From: GCA-2697345 sp002697345
Lineage (GTDB): Bacteria > Pseudomonadota > Alphaproteobacteria > Rhodobacterales > Rhodobacteraceae
DNA: 64,000 nucleotides
Reading direction: 5' to 3'
NCBI GenBank assembly: GCA_943787605.1
Contig: CALSNB010000001.1
Coordinates: 806,001-870,000 of the forward strand
Shown: positions 25,370 to 35,426 of the stretch, one piece after another
How the letters are laid out: each line of letters begins with the position of its first letter
Numbering within the stretch: position 1 is the stretch's first letter
The notes under the pieces: model-generated
Told to the model about the DNA's origin: nothing
The model's database searches: none
Seen by the model: the letters and a program-made list of their open reading frames with translations, nothing else
Program-made: the position numbers and the translations under genes

Positions 25370-27913
25370 TTACTTGTTTATAATGGCAAGTTGCGCTGCA
25401 GCCAATTTTGCTACTGGCACTCGGTATGGTGAACATGAAACGTAGTCCATACCTAAGGCTCGGCAAAATTCAATACTCTCTGGGTCTCCTCCATGCTCTC
25501 CACAAACTGATAACGTCAAGTTCTTATTTGTTTCCCTACCACGCTCACAAGCTAAAGATAGTAGTTCTCCCACGCCATCACGATCAAGAATATGAAACGG
25601 GTCCTCTTCAAAAACACCTTGGCTAACATAGTTAGACATAAACCTACCTGCATCATCCCTAGATAATCCATAAGTCATTTGCGTCATATCGTTCGTTCCA
25701 AAACTAAAAAAAGTAACATCCCTTGAAATCTCTCCAGCTCTAAGTGCTGCCCTTGGCGTTTCCACCATTACACCTAGTTTATAATCAATACTGCACCCAG
25801 ATTCTTCTGAAACTTGCTTAGCAACAGAATCTATTGAGGACTTGACCAATTCAACTTCTCTTTTTGCGGAAACAAGCGGTATCATTATTTCTGGAACAAT
25901 ATTTTGTTTGCTAGATATCGAAATATCAATCACTGCTTCAAATATAGCTCGTGCCTGCATTTCATATATTTCAGGAACAATAATACCTAGTCTGACACCT
26001 CGCATACCCAACATAGGGTTAAACTCTGAAAGACCTTCGATACGTTCTTGTACCTCTTTCAAAGTCAAGTTCATTGCTTCTGCTAATTGTTGAACACCAG
26101 CCCTACTATTTGGAAGAAATTCATGTAAAGGTGGGTCAAATAACCGTAAACATACAGGCAAAGGCGCCATAATTTTAAACAATGCAGAGAAATCTTTTCT
26201 CTGCATAGGTAATATTCTCTCTAATGCGGTCGCTCTATCCAGTGAACTATGAGCAAATATAGCTTCTCTTAAAACTGTCAGTCTTTCTTCTGCAAAAAAC
26301 ATATGTTCAGTCCTACAAAGGCCTATGCCCTCAATACCAAATTTACTTGCCACACCGGCATCTTGGGGCGTATCTGCATTCACTCTAATTCCTATATCTC
26401 TATACTCATCAGACCATTTCATTAAAGTATAAAAACTATCCATTAACCCTACTGACACAAGAGGAACCTGGCCCTCCAGAACCTCTCCAGTAGTTCCATC
26501 TAGGGTTATTAAATCGCCTTCAACAAAGATACGGCCATCTTCTGTGACTAGAGACTTTTGCTTAGGATCAACTTTAATGCCTAGAGCACCCGACACACAG
26601 GGCAAACCGAGACCTCGTGCAATAACTGCAGCGTGGCTAGTATTGCCACCACGCTCAGTTAATATCCCATTTGCTACATGCATTCCTCTTATGTCTTCTG
26701 GCGTAGTTTCTCTTCGAACAAGTATACAACTCTCACTTTTTGCAGCGGACACTTGTGCTGCCAAAGAACTAAAAACTAACTTCCCAGTAGAAGCGCCTGG
26801 ACTAGCTGCTATACCTTTTGAAAGTATATTCCTGATTGACCCTGGAGCAACTTGCTGATGGAGAAGATCACTTAAAGATTTTGGATCGATACGAAGTAGT
26901 GCCTCTTTTTTTGATATAATTTTCTCTTTCACCAGAGAGGTAACCACTTCAACAGCAGCCAGGGCATTTCTTGGGGTAGGAATGGCATCCAGAATAAATA
27001 ACCTGCCATTTTGAAGAGTAAACTCTATCTGCATTTCTTCCTTTAACCCTTTAGAGCAGTTTACACCTGCTTTGGTTAATTCATAAAAAATATCTGGTTG
27101 GGTATCCTCTAACGAAGGCCCTCGCTCATCTTTAGTTAGAAAAATAGCTGCTTTTTTATTAATTAGGGCATCTCTACCTTGCGATTGACTTAGATAACGA
27201 CCAATTTCTCTTTTAATTCCAGTATCTGAATCAACAAATTGTATAACACCTGCCCCACTCTCTCCCTTCCCTAAACCAAAAGCCATTTGTTGCACTACAA
27301 GACCTAACCCAGCATCGTCTGCTGCCCCTTTAGAAGCTCTTAATAATCGAGCCGAAGTTCCCTGCCAAGCTCGTGACATAGACTTCAAAACTTCTGACAA
27401 CTGAGCCTCAATAGTTCTAGGGAAACATTCAGCTATTTCTTGCTCATAGGCATCTATAGCAACTTCAGGTGTAATATTAATATGATCAAAAATTTCATCG
27501 TCCAGCCGCATAACTTCTATAGCAAACGATTTAATAAATTTTATGTGCAACTCTCTAGCTGCAAAACTTCCAAGAGTATTAGAGTAAACTTTCTCTATCT
27601 CACTGTTCATTCCTATATTCAAAATAGTACTAGGTCCTCCCCATTCAGCACTCACTGGAGAAGATCTAACAGAAATGATTGGGCTAGCAGGGAAACATGT
27701 TACAAGTTTTTTTAGATCAATACTCTTACCTAGAGCAATAGAATTTACAAAAGGCACAGACAAAGCGACAGACTGTGGAACAGGTAAACCAAGCCTTATC
27801 AGTCGCTGTAGGCATTTTGCCCTAGAACCATACATATCTGCTTGGATATTAGATGTCGAAGTAATCAGTTCGTAGTTAACAATTTTTGACATGTTCTTAA
27901 TCCAATTATCCAA
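25370..27913 (-). CDS. ppdK: pyruvate, phosphate dikinase
   Basis: PPDK interconverts pyruvate, ATP and phosphate with PEP, AMP and diphosphate. The 847-residue protein has the N-terminal ATP-grasp domain, the swivelling phosphohistidine motif GGNTSHAAVIARGLGLP (His near residue 427), and the C-terminal PEP/pyruvate barrel with EGIGLCRTEHMFF, FFSFGTNDMTQMTYG and the catalytic cysteine in SVCGEHGGD near 803. It is about 25-30 residues shorter than the usual 874, because the N-terminal portion is compact and divergent, as in Rhodobacterales. ATG at 27889 (MSKIVNY) is an alternative start. It lies 28 bp after glyS. Confidence 0.92.
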   Translation of the reverse strand: MDNWIKNMSKIVNYELITSTSNIQADMYGSRAKCLQRLIRLGLPVPQSVALSVPFVNSIALGKSIDLKKLVTCFPASPIISVRSSPVSAEWGGPSTILNIGMNSEIEKVYSNTLGSFAARELHIKFIKSFAIEVMRLDDEIFDHINITPEVAIDAYEQEIAECFPRTIEAQLSEVLKSMSRAWQGTSARLLRASKGAADDAGLGLVVQQMAFGLGKGESGAGVIQFVDSDTGIKREIGRYLSQSQGRDALINKKAAIFLTKDERGPSLEDTQPDIFYELTKAGVNCSKGLKEEMQIEFTLQNGRLFILDAIPTPRNALAAVEVVTSLVKEKIISKKEALLRIDPKSLSDLLHQQVAPGSIRNILSKGIAASPGASTGKLVFSSLAAQVSAAKSESCILVRRETTPEDIRGMHVANGILTERGGNTSHAAVIARGLGLPCVSGALGIKVDPKQKSLVTEDGRIFVEGDLITLDGTTGEVLEGQVPLVSVGLMDSFYTLMKWSDEYRDIGIRVNADTPQDAGVASKFGIEGIGLCRTEHMFFAEERLTVLREAIFAHSSLDRATALERILPMQRKDFSALFKIMAPLPVCLRLFDPPLHEFLPNSRAGVQQLAEAMNLTLKEVQERIEGLSEFNPMLGMRGVRLGIIVPEIYEMQARAIFEAVIDISISSKQNIVPEIMIPLVSAKREVELVKSSIDSVAKQVSEESGCSIDYKLGVMVETPRAALRAGEISRDVTFFSFGTNDMTQMTYGLSRDDAGRFMSNYVSQGVFEEDPFHILDRDGVGELLSLACERGRETNKNLTLSVCGEHGGDPESIEFCRALGMDYVSCSPYRVPVAKLAAAQLAIINK

Positions 27914-27941
27914 GCATTAAAGTTTTTATTAATTCACGCCC

Positions 27942-30008
27942 TTAACCCTCAATGAGACTCAAATCAGCTATTTTAGTAATTGTTGTCTTTATACGATGTA
28001 ACAAACACAATCTATTTCTCCTTACAATTGAATTTTCTGAATTTACCTTAACCATACTAAAGAAATTATCTATTGGTTTTCTTAACTCAGCGAGATATTC
28101 AACAGCCACAGAAAAATTGTTTTGAGCCACAGCCTTAGCAACTTCATCACTAAGGCTATTAAGATCACTCCAGAGTTCGTGTTCTTCTTTTACTTCAAAA
28201 AACTTTGTATCGGGATCGAGTTCATAAGAAACACCGTCATCGCTTTCCGCCTTTGTTAGAATATTATTTGAACGCTTGAACCCCTGAACTAAATCTCGAC
28301 CTCTTTCAGAGCTTAGTACTTTTAAAAGCGCCTTAGCCTTTAAATAAGAAATAAAGATATCGTTATTACTATTTGCAGCCAAACAAGCGTCAACAATATC
28401 ATGAGTAACATCGTCATCCCTGAGAAAAACTCTAAATCGGTCATAAATAAAGTTCAAAAGGTCTAAGGCTTTTTCATTTTCTAGTGAAGACATCTGAGAG
28501 ACTAAATCCAAAGAAATATTGTTTTCTATTAAGAGCCGAATAACACCTAGCGCTGCCCTCCTCAGAGCAAACGGGTCTTTTGAACCTGTAGGTCGCTCAC
28601 CAGCCTTCCAAAAACTAATTAATACATCCAGCTTATCGGCTAGAGAAACGGTAACCGATACAGGTTCCGTCGGGCACTTATCTGTGGGACCTAGAGGAGA
28701 ATAATGTTCTCTAATAGCTAAAGCCACCTCTACAGGGAAATCGCAAAACTTAGCATAATGAGAACCCATTACGCCTTGAAGTTCAGGAAACTCATAAACC
28801 ATTTCAGAAGCAAGGTCTGCTTTAGCGAAGAGTGCGGCCTGTCCAACCAACTTTTTGTTTGCACCCACAATATCTGATAGTTCAATGGATTTAACCCTAA
28901 GTCTTTCTACACGTTCATGTTGATTACCCAATTTCTTATGAAACGTGACAGTTTTTAATTTCTCAATCCATGAAAGCATTCCTGAATTAACAACTCGCAA
29001 ATCATTTTCTAAAAAAAACTTAGCGTCAGACAACCGGGCAGATAAAACCTTTTGGTTGCCCCTTAAAATAGTTGCCCCTTGATCTTTTGTCTTTATGTTA
29101 GCAACAGTTATAAAACCTTCTATACGATTTGTTTTTTTTCTTTTTAAACTAAAAAACTTTTGATGTTGTCGCATAGATACCTGCAAAACTTCTGCTGGAA
29201 GCTCCAAGAATTCTTTATCAATCTGTCCAATTAAAACCGTAGGCCACTCCACGAGACCCGTCACTTCATTTAAAAGAAGTTCGTCTTCTACAACGTCAAA
29301 CCCTAAAGCAAAAGCACCGTTAGTTGCACTGTTTTTTATTTCAGCTCTTCTTTCTGCTTGATCTAAAATAACAAAAGACTTTTTTAGTTTTAACTTCAAC
29401 TCATCAAAGGAATTAACAGAAAACGATTGTCCAGCCAAAAACCGATGGCCTACTGATTTATTATTTGCAACCAAACCATCAATAGTTAAATCAATTACGT
29501 TGGCTCCTGTTTCATCGTAAAGAATACCCATAATATTTTTTAGAGGTCGAGCCCATTTCATTGTGCCGGCACCCCAGCGCATGGACTTAGGCCAAGGAAA
29601 ACTCTCTATCGTCTTTTTTAAAGTTTCAGATACTATAGCTCCAGAGGGGCGACCAGGCTTTTTAATTTTAGCAAAGAAAAATTCTCCGTTTTTAACTTTC
29701 TGGACCTCTAAATCATTTCTATTCAAACCCGTAGACCGAAGAAAACCCAGCACAGCATTTTCGGGGGCATCTGTCCTAGGTCCTCGTCGTTCTAAAATTT
29801 CAGAACTAGACGTGTCTGTAAGACCTGAGACAATTAACACTATTCTAGTAGGTGTAAAAAAAACAGCAGCATTCTCATAAGTTAGCCCCGCATCTACCAG
29901 TCCATCAGTCATCAGTTTTTTAAAATTCATGCTTCCAAGCGCCTGCATGCCAGAAGGGATTTCTTCTGAAAACAGTTCTATTAAAAGATCCTTCATCTTA
30001 ATACTCAC
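27942..30008 (-). CDS. glyS: glycine--tRNA ligase beta subunit
   Basis: Beta subunit of the alpha2-beta2 bacterial glycyl-tRNA synthetase, needed for tRNA-Gly recognition. The 688-residue protein has the family N-terminus DLLIELFSEEIPSGM, the repeated block RWGAGTMKWARPLK, the HD-like region with VMGSHYAKFCDFP, and SLADKLDVLISFWKAGERPTGSKDPFALRRAALG. The frame starts with GTG at 30008, overlapping the previous stop by four bases; ATG at 29996 gives the more usual N-terminus. It is part of glyQ-DUF6446-glyS. Confidence 0.97.
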   Translation of the reverse strand: MSIKMKDLLIELFSEEIPSGMQALGSMNFKKLMTDGLVDAGLTYENAAVFFTPTRIVLIVSGLTDTSSSEILERRGPRTDAPENAVLGFLRSTGLNRNDLEVQKVKNGEFFFAKIKKPGRPSGAIVSETLKKTIESFPWPKSMRWGAGTMKWARPLKNIMGILYDETGANVIDLTIDGLVANNKSVGHRFLAGQSFSVNSFDELKLKLKKSFVILDQAERRAEIKNSATNGAFALGFDVVEDELLLNEVTGLVEWPTVLIGQIDKEFLELPAEVLQVSMRQHQKFFSLKRKKTNRIEGFITVANIKTKDQGATILRGNQKVLSARLSDAKFFLENDLRVVNSGMLSWIEKLKTVTFHKKLGNQHERVERLRVKSIELSDIVGANKKLVGQAALFAKADLASEMVYEFPELQGVMGSHYAKFCDFPVEVALAIREHYSPLGPTDKCPTEPVSVTVSLADKLDVLISFWKAGERPTGSKDPFALRRAALGVIRLLIENNISLDLVSQMSSLENEKALDLLNFIYDRFRVFLRDDDVTHDIVDACLAANSNNDIFISYLKAKALLKVLSSERGRDLVQGFKRSNNILTKAESDDGVSYELDPDTKFFEVKEEHELWSDLNSLSDEVAKAVAQNNFSVAVEYLAELRKPIDNFFSMVKVNSENSIVRRNRLCLLHRIKTTITKIADLSLIEG

Positions 30009-30478
30009 TTTTTGTACTTGTTATTTAACTGATGCCAAGAATATGCCCGACCATCTGGGTAAAAAGCCACAACTCTATCTATACCAGTAGAAATATCCTT
30101 CTCAGAAAAAACTACTTCCACTCTACCTCTTTCAATATCTAGTCCCAGGTCTTTTGCTTTAAAACATGAAAACCAATGTGGAGCAGTAATAGGAACAGGA
30201 TCAAGGACAGGTATAGTAATATTCTTTATGTGCCGAATATTAACTATATTGAAACAACTCCTATATTTTAAGGGAGAATTATCTGCATCTATTCCTTTGA
30301 AATCATAAAAATCAATACTTTCAGTTGTCTTATCTTTTCTTAATAGAATTGTAACCTTTAACTCTGGGTCACTGCCATCCAAAATAGTATAAAAATAATA
30401 AACCTGAAGATAATACATGGAAACACCACCAAATATGGTAGAAAACACCAGTATCAAAACAACAATTTTTCCTCTCAT
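30005..30478 (-). CDS. DUF6446-like membrane-anchored protein between glyQ and glyS
   Basis: This 157-residue protein has one N-terminal hydrophobic segment (VVLILVFSTIFGGVSMYYLQ) and a periplasmic remainder with PLKYRSCF, DPVPITAPHWF and RVVAFYPDGRAYSWHQLN. I recognise it as the DUF6446 family that sits between the two glycyl-tRNA synthetase genes in Rhodobacterales. Its function is unknown. It overlaps both neighbours by four bases, so the three genes are translationally coupled. There is no sign that it takes part in tRNA charging; membrane anchoring argues against it. Confidence 0.8.
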   Translation of the reverse strand: MRGKIVVLILVFSTIFGGVSMYYLQVYYFYTILDGSDPELKVTILLRKDKTTESIDFYDFKGIDADNSPLKYRSCFNIVNIRHIKNITIPVLDPVPITAPHWFSCFKAKDLGLDIERGRVEVVFSEKDISTGIDRVVAFYPDGRAYSWHQLNNKYKK

Positions 30479-31404
30479 TCCAAGTAACCGCCAGCGTTAG
30501 TCAACATAAACCCGTCAGCACATGCTTTTGCCAAAGCTCTAACTCTCCCAATGTACGCCTGACGTTCAGTCACGGATATAACTCCACGCGCATCTAGTAG
30601 ATTAAACAAATGGCTGGCTTTCAAACATTGATCATAGGCTGGGTGAGCCATCACAATGCGCTTTTCAAATTTTGGATCAATTTCTTTAGTAGCCAGTATT
30701 GCTTTACACTCTTTTTCGGCATCCTCAAAGTGCTGAAAAAGAATTTTAGTATCAGCAACATCAAAGTTCCATCGAGAATACTCTGCCTCCACCTGCCTAA
30801 AAATATCACCATATTTAACATGATGCATTGAACTAGGATCGTTAAAAGGTAGTTCCATTACGTGATTAACTCCTAAAACATACATAGCAAGACGTTCCAG
30901 GCCGTAGGTAATCTCTCCGGAAACAGGTTTACAATCATACCCAGCCATCTGTTGAAAATATGTGAATTGTGAAACTTCCATTCCGTCGCACCAGACTTCC
31001 CAACCTAACCCCCAAGCACCCAATGTAGGGCTTTCCCAATCGTCCTCTACAAACCGAATATCGTGCAACTCCAAATCAATACCAATAACTTCTAAAGACT
31101 TTAGGTATAAACTCTGAAAATCTTCAGGTGATGGTTTAATCAAAACTTGAAATTGATAGTAATGTTGTAATCGATTAGGGTTTTCTCCATATCGACCATC
31201 AGTTGGACGTCTTGATGGTTGAACATACGCCACGGCCCATGGTTTAGGTCCTAAAGCTCTGAGGGTAGTGGCAGGATGAAATGTCCCAGCGCCTACCTCA
31301 ATATCGTAAGGTTGCACTATCGCACACCCAAAATCTGACCAATAACTTTGAAGTCTAAAAATAATTTCTTGAAAACTTTTGGGTTTATTCGTTTTATTGA
31401 TCAT
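30475..31404 (-). CDS. glyQ: glycine--tRNA ligase alpha subunit
   Basis: Alpha (catalytic) subunit of bacterial glycyl-tRNA synthetase, a class II enzyme that forms glycyl-adenylate. The 309 residues show SFQEIIFRLQSYWSDFGCAI at the start, VGAGTFHPATTLRALGP, AYVQPSRRPTDGRYGENPNR (motif 2 region) and ITYGLERLAMYVLG (motif 3). Length is normal. It is first in the glyQ-DUF6446-glyS operon and divergent from the secreted protein gene at 31554. Confidence 0.98.
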   Translation of the reverse strand: MINKTNKPKSFQEIIFRLQSYWSDFGCAIVQPYDIEVGAGTFHPATTLRALGPKPWAVAYVQPSRRPTDGRYGENPNRLQHYYQFQVLIKPSPEDFQSLYLKSLEVIGIDLELHDIRFVEDDWESPTLGAWGLGWEVWCDGMEVSQFTYFQQMAGYDCKPVSGEITYGLERLAMYVLGVNHVMELPFNDPSSMHHVKYGDIFRQVEAEYSRWNFDVADTKILFQHFEDAEKECKAILATKEIDPKFEKRIVMAHPAYDQCLKASHLFNLLDARGVISVTERQAYIGRVRALAKACADGFMLTNAGGYLE

Positions 31405-31553
31405 TTTTTTGCCTTTAACGTGTTATTTTTAAATACGGAACACATAGATGTTGGTCAATTGCAGAAACTATTAGTTTTCTTGATGCATCATCCATGCAAC
31501 CGTATTACTACAGTGTATAGATTATAATTAAAAAAATACATATAGGACAATAT

Positions 31554-33278
31554 ATGCGCCACCTAATGATTCTAAGTATTATCTATTTCTCCTTTACTTT
31601 CAGTTCAATGGTGGTTGCTCAATCGTTCTGGATTGAAGTTGAAACTTATGTAAACAAGGAGGATGCCGAAAGCAGAGTTTTTAAATATAATGACACTCCA
31701 CACAAAATTCATGGATTCCATTTTAAAAATGGTTCGTACGGTTTAACACTGGGCCCATTCACAAAAAAGAAAGCCGAACAAGAAATTCAAAAGCTTCTTT
31801 CCAATCAGAAAGTTCCTATTACAGCAACTATTACAAACGATTCTAATTTTCTTTCACAATTCTGGCCTAAACAAACCTTAATTTTAAAGGAAATTCTCCC
31901 CGAGATCTTATCTGACAAAAATAAGTCGTCTAATTCAAGTACCTATTCAGAAGACAATGCAGTAATTGAGACATCACTTGAGGAAGTAAAGAAAAACGAA
32001 GATAATTTAACTTTATCTAGAAAAAAATATATACAGCTGGCATTACAAAATCTCGACCTATACTCCTCTACGATCGATGGTGATTTTGGAAAAAGAACTA
32101 GAGCAGCTATGGGGAGTTGGCAACAGCGTCAAAAACTACCAGTAACAAATATTTTAACTTCTGCTCAAAGAGAAGTACTTCTCTCAAATTATGAAGAATA
32201 TTTAAAAAAAATAGGATTCTCGCATATCATAGAAGCCAAATCTGGAATACAAATTTTACTACCAATTCTGCAAAAGTTCCAAAAATATGAAGCCCCATTT
32301 GCATATTTCTCAGAAAATACATTTGGAGAAAAACTTAAAACCATTCTAATTTCTCTGCCTGGAAATCCTAAGACATTGAATGACTTTTATCGTTTTCTAA
32401 AGAAGCTTCAAATAATTCCTCAAAACAGTAAGGGTCGTTTACGAACAAATTACTTTACGATTTCTGGAGATGATAACGGACAAAATGTTTTTGTCTACGC
32501 GCATCTAGATGATGAGTTTATCAAGGGGTTTTTATTTAAATATCCTGATGACACAAAGGCTGATATCGAAATGGCTATTTACTTGGCAAAAAACTCCATT
32601 CAAGGTATTGACACAAACATTTTAAGTGCAGAAAGTCCTGACACAGAAGAGCAACTAAATTTATTTTCTGGTTTAAAAATTAGAACTCCAAAGGCATCAC
32701 AAACTGGCTTTTTTATAAATAGATCAGGAACTATATTAACATCCTCAAAAATAGTTGAGAATTGCCAAAAGATAACATTAGACATGGACATAGAGTTAGA
32801 TATCGTTGCTACAGGTAAAGGAATAGCGGTACTCAAACCTAAGACTATTCTTAGTCCCTTAGATTATCTTAAATTTTCAAGATCCTATACAAAACTTAAC
32901 TCTAGGGTATTTGCTTCAGGGTTCTCCTATGAAGGCGCATTAGGAACACCATCTATGAACACCGGAACACTCGTAAACACTCGGGGTTTAAAAAGAGAGA
33001 AACATTTACAGCAATTGTTAATACAAACAGAAAAAGGGGACTATGGAGCGGGGGTACTGAGTGCTACCGGAGCTGTGATAGGACTCCTTTTACACTACGA
33101 TATCGAGAACAAAGAGATACCAAAAAGTACGGCTTTCTCTGTGAAGTCTTCTTTCATACGAAAACTTTTAAAAAAACAGCGTATAGAATTTGACCTTAGC
33201 ACAGAGGTAACTCCATTATCTGTTGAAAAAATTAGTAAATTGGCAGAGGATAGTTCAGCTTTGATCAGTTGTTGGTAA
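31554..33278 (+). CDS. secreted protein: SPOR-like + peptidoglycan-binding + catalytically dead trypsin-like domain
   Basis: This 574-residue exported protein has a signal peptide (cleavage near VVAQ-S, residues 22-24), then a SPOR-like segment (WIEVETYVNKEDAE ... GLTLGPFTKKKAEQ, about 25-85). A PG_binding_1 module follows near 155-205 (YIQLALQNLDLYSSTIDGDF, RTRAAMGSWQ). From about 380 there is a trypsin-like fold. There the usual ILTNAHVV.GC reads ILTSSKIVENC (His to Lys), DLALLK reads GIAVLK (Asp to Gly), and GNSGGPVL reads GDYGAGVL (Ser to Tyr). All three catalytic residues are gone, so it is probably a periplasmic, wall-binding pseudo-protease. It stands alone, divergent from glyQ. Confidence 0.75.
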   Translation: MRHLMILSIIYFSFTFSSMVVAQSFWIEVETYVNKEDAESRVFKYNDTPHKIHGFHFKNGSYGLTLGPFTKKKAEQEIQKLLSNQKVPITATITNDSNFLSQFWPKQTLILKEILPEILSDKNKSSNSSTYSEDNAVIETSLEEVKKNEDNLTLSRKKYIQLALQNLDLYSSTIDGDFGKRTRAAMGSWQQRQKLPVTNILTSAQREVLLSNYEEYLKKIGFSHIIEAKSGIQILLPILQKFQKYEAPFAYFSENTFGEKLKTILISLPGNPKTLNDFYRFLKKLQIIPQNSKGRLRTNYFTISGDDNGQNVFVYAHLDDEFIKGFLFKYPDDTKADIEMAIYLAKNSIQGIDTNILSAESPDTEEQLNLFSGLKIRTPKASQTGFFINRSGTILTSSKIVENCQKITLDMDIELDIVATGKGIAVLKPKTILSPLDYLKFSRSYTKLNSRVFASGFSYEGALGTPSMNTGTLVNTRGLKREKHLQQLLIQTEKGDYGAGVLSATGAVIGLLLHYDIENKEIPKSTAFSVKSSFIRKLLKKQRIEFDLSTEVTPLSVEKISKLAEDSSALISCW

Positions 33279-33331
33279 GAAAATTTAGGATATTAAAACA
33301 GTAGCTTTAAATATTAGAAGAATATTTCAAA

Positions 33332-34627
33332 ATGATAAAAAAAAATGAAAACCTTATTAAAGAAATACGAGATAGGTTTGAAAATGTTGGGAAATGTTCT
33401 GAGGGAGGAGAGAGGGTTTTTTTTGAAAATGCAGGTGGTTCACTTACATTAAAAAAAGTTATTTCAACATCCTCAAAGTTTTCTGCACTCCCCGACAATC
33501 AGGGAAGGAATAATGAAGCTTCAAACGAGGTTAGTAGAGTAATCCATAAAGGAAAAGATGATCTATCAGATTTTCTAAATGCCACCTCTGGTCAAATATT
33601 TGTTGGTGAAAGTGGTACTGAGTTATTATTTAGGCTTATAAGCGAAGCCTGCTTGTACACCTCAAACTCTGGAAACTTAGTAGGAAGTACTTTGGAGCAC
33701 CCATCCTCTAGAAGTGCATCACAAAGATGGGCTGGAATAGCCTCCCTTGGCTACGTAGAGATTATTCACAGTGATGAGGAAGGTATAGTATCTCCAACCC
33801 AGTATTACGATTCCGTTAGTTGCGATACAAAGATCGCAACGATAATTCATACTTCTCCAATTACTGGTATGACGTTAAATCTTTCAGAAATTTCAAAAGC
33901 AATAAGAAAAAAATCACCTAGCTGTTTTATCATCGTCGATGGCATCCAGCATGCACCTCACGGTAATATTGATATAGATAGCTATAATATTGATGGATAT
34001 GTTATTTCACCTTACAAAGTATTTTCTAGACATGGTTATGGAGTGGCTTGGATTTCTGATAGATTTGCAAAGATTCCACACAACTCCCTAAATGGTGCAC
34101 CAGAAAACTCATGGGAGCTAGGTACTCGTGACCCAGGCTCATATGCGACATTCAGTGAAGTTGTTCAGTATTTTAGCTGGTTAGGTGAGAAAGTCTCCAA
34201 CCAAGTTGGCATACGAGAGAAGATTAACGCAGCAGGTGAAGCAATTAGCAAATATGAGAGATATCTTACAGATTTACTTTTGTTCGGGACAGAAAATTTG
34301 AAAGGTTTGTCCGAGTACCCACAAATATATATTCTAGGGGGTGCTAAAAATCCGGCTCGAACAGGTTTAGTCTCTTTTTCAATTAACGAAATAGAAAGTT
34401 CTGATTTTGTTGAATACCTAGAATCTGAGGGTATACGGGTTCATATAAGAAAAAATGATCACTATTCAGGAAATGTTTTAAAGCCTCTAGTCATAAATGA
34501 CTGCGTGAGAGTCTCGATATGTCACTACAACACGGAGGATGAGGTTAGAAAGTTCTTATTTGCAATTTCAAAAAAGTTTTTAACCTATACTGATAGTAAG
34601 CTGAGCAAAGATTATACTAACTCCTAA
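33332..34627 (+). CDS. class V aminotransferase / cysteine desulfurase-like protein
   Basis: This 431-residue PLP enzyme begins its core with VFFENAGGSL, typical of the VC1184-like branch of cysteine desulfurase-like proteins. The cofactor aspartate is in IIVDGIQHAPH near residue 208 and the PLP lysine in VISPYKVFSRHGYG near 229; the C-terminal domain ends with VRVSICHYNTEDEV, the class V signature. There is no Fe-S assembly gene beside it, so IscS-like sulfur mobilisation is not implied; this branch has no settled reaction. It is followed 43 bp later by a TauE/SafE permease on the same strand, a possible operon. Confidence 0.8.
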   Translation: MIKKNENLIKEIRDRFENVGKCSEGGERVFFENAGGSLTLKKVISTSSKFSALPDNQGRNNEASNEVSRVIHKGKDDLSDFLNATSGQIFVGESGTELLFRLISEACLYTSNSGNLVGSTLEHPSSRSASQRWAGIASLGYVEIIHSDEEGIVSPTQYYDSVSCDTKIATIIHTSPITGMTLNLSEISKAIRKKSPSCFIIVDGIQHAPHGNIDIDSYNIDGYVISPYKVFSRHGYGVAWISDRFAKIPHNSLNGAPENSWELGTRDPGSYATFSEVVQYFSWLGEKVSNQVGIREKINAAGEAISKYERYLTDLLLFGTENLKGLSEYPQIYILGGAKNPARTGLVSFSINEIESSDFVEYLESEGIRVHIRKNDHYSGNVLKPLVINDCVRVSICHYNTEDEVRKFLFAISKKFLTYTDSKLSKDYTNS

Positions 34628-34670
34628 AAACTTAATACCTTTAGGGAAACCAAAATAGTTATAAGTCAAA

Positions 34671-35414
34671 ATGGATATTCAAAACATAATAATCATTGCT
34701 ACCGCATTCGCTTTTGGAGGTATTCTTAAAGGTGCAACTGGCGCAGGAGCACCCTTATTAGCTGTTCCTACACTAGCTATAATATATGATGTTCCGTTTG
34801 CTGTAGCTATGATTGTCCTTCCAAACATAGTCCCCAACATATGGCAAACCTGGCAGTATCGTAGAAGTTTGTTACCAAGAAAATTTGTTTTCAGTTTTGC
34901 CTTTGGAGGTGCGTTAGGAGCTGGTTTAGGAACTATTGGATTATCAGTTCTAGATAAGTCTTTATTATCTACCAGCCTTGGTATTTTTATTATCAGCTAC
35001 GTTTTGTTTAGAGTTACTAGACCATCTTGGGTTCTAGATTTTAAATTAGCACAAAGGTTTGCACTAATTGTGGGTACCTTAGCAGGATGTCTACAAGGAG
35101 TATCAGGCATATCTGGACCCATATCTCTTACTTTTTTTAATTCTATAAACCTGAAACGTAGTGACTTTATATTTATTATTTCCATATTTTTTATTGCAAT
35201 GGGGTTAACACAATTACCTGTCCAAATATACTTAGGGATAATGACCATGGAGCGTTTTGGATATAGCTTCCTGTCTCTAATCCCACTAGTGCTATTTATG
35301 CCTTTAGGTTCATTTCTTACCAGCCACATGTCAGCCAAAACTTTTAACAAAATTATTTTAGTTCTGCTACTAGTACTCGGTTTAAAACTAATTATTGAAA
35401 ATATGCCTGTTTAG
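34671..35414 (+). CDS. TauE/SafE family permease
   Basis: This 247-residue inner-membrane protein has about eight hydrophobic segments and the duplicated TauE/SafE pattern: GGILKGATGAGAPLLAVPTL in the first half and GCLQGVSGISGPI in the second. Members export sulfite, sulfoacetate or other organic anions, or act as uncharacterised permeases. Its neighbours are a class V aminotransferase upstream and an AruI-like TPP enzyme converging downstream, which hints at catabolism of an amino- or sulfonated compound, but this is only context. A second family member lies at 63005-63757. Confidence 0.88.
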   Translation: MDIQNIIIIATAFAFGGILKGATGAGAPLLAVPTLAIIYDVPFAVAMIVLPNIVPNIWQTWQYRRSLLPRKFVFSFAFGGALGAGLGTIGLSVLDKSLLSTSLGIFIISYVLFRVTRPSWVLDFKLAQRFALIVGTLAGCLQGVSGISGPISLTFFNSINLKRSDFIFIISIFFIAMGLTQLPVQIYLGIMTMERFGYSFLSLIPLVLFMPLGSFLTSHMSAKTFNKIILVLLLVLGLKLIIENMPV

Positions 35415-35426
35415 GAAATAAAAATT

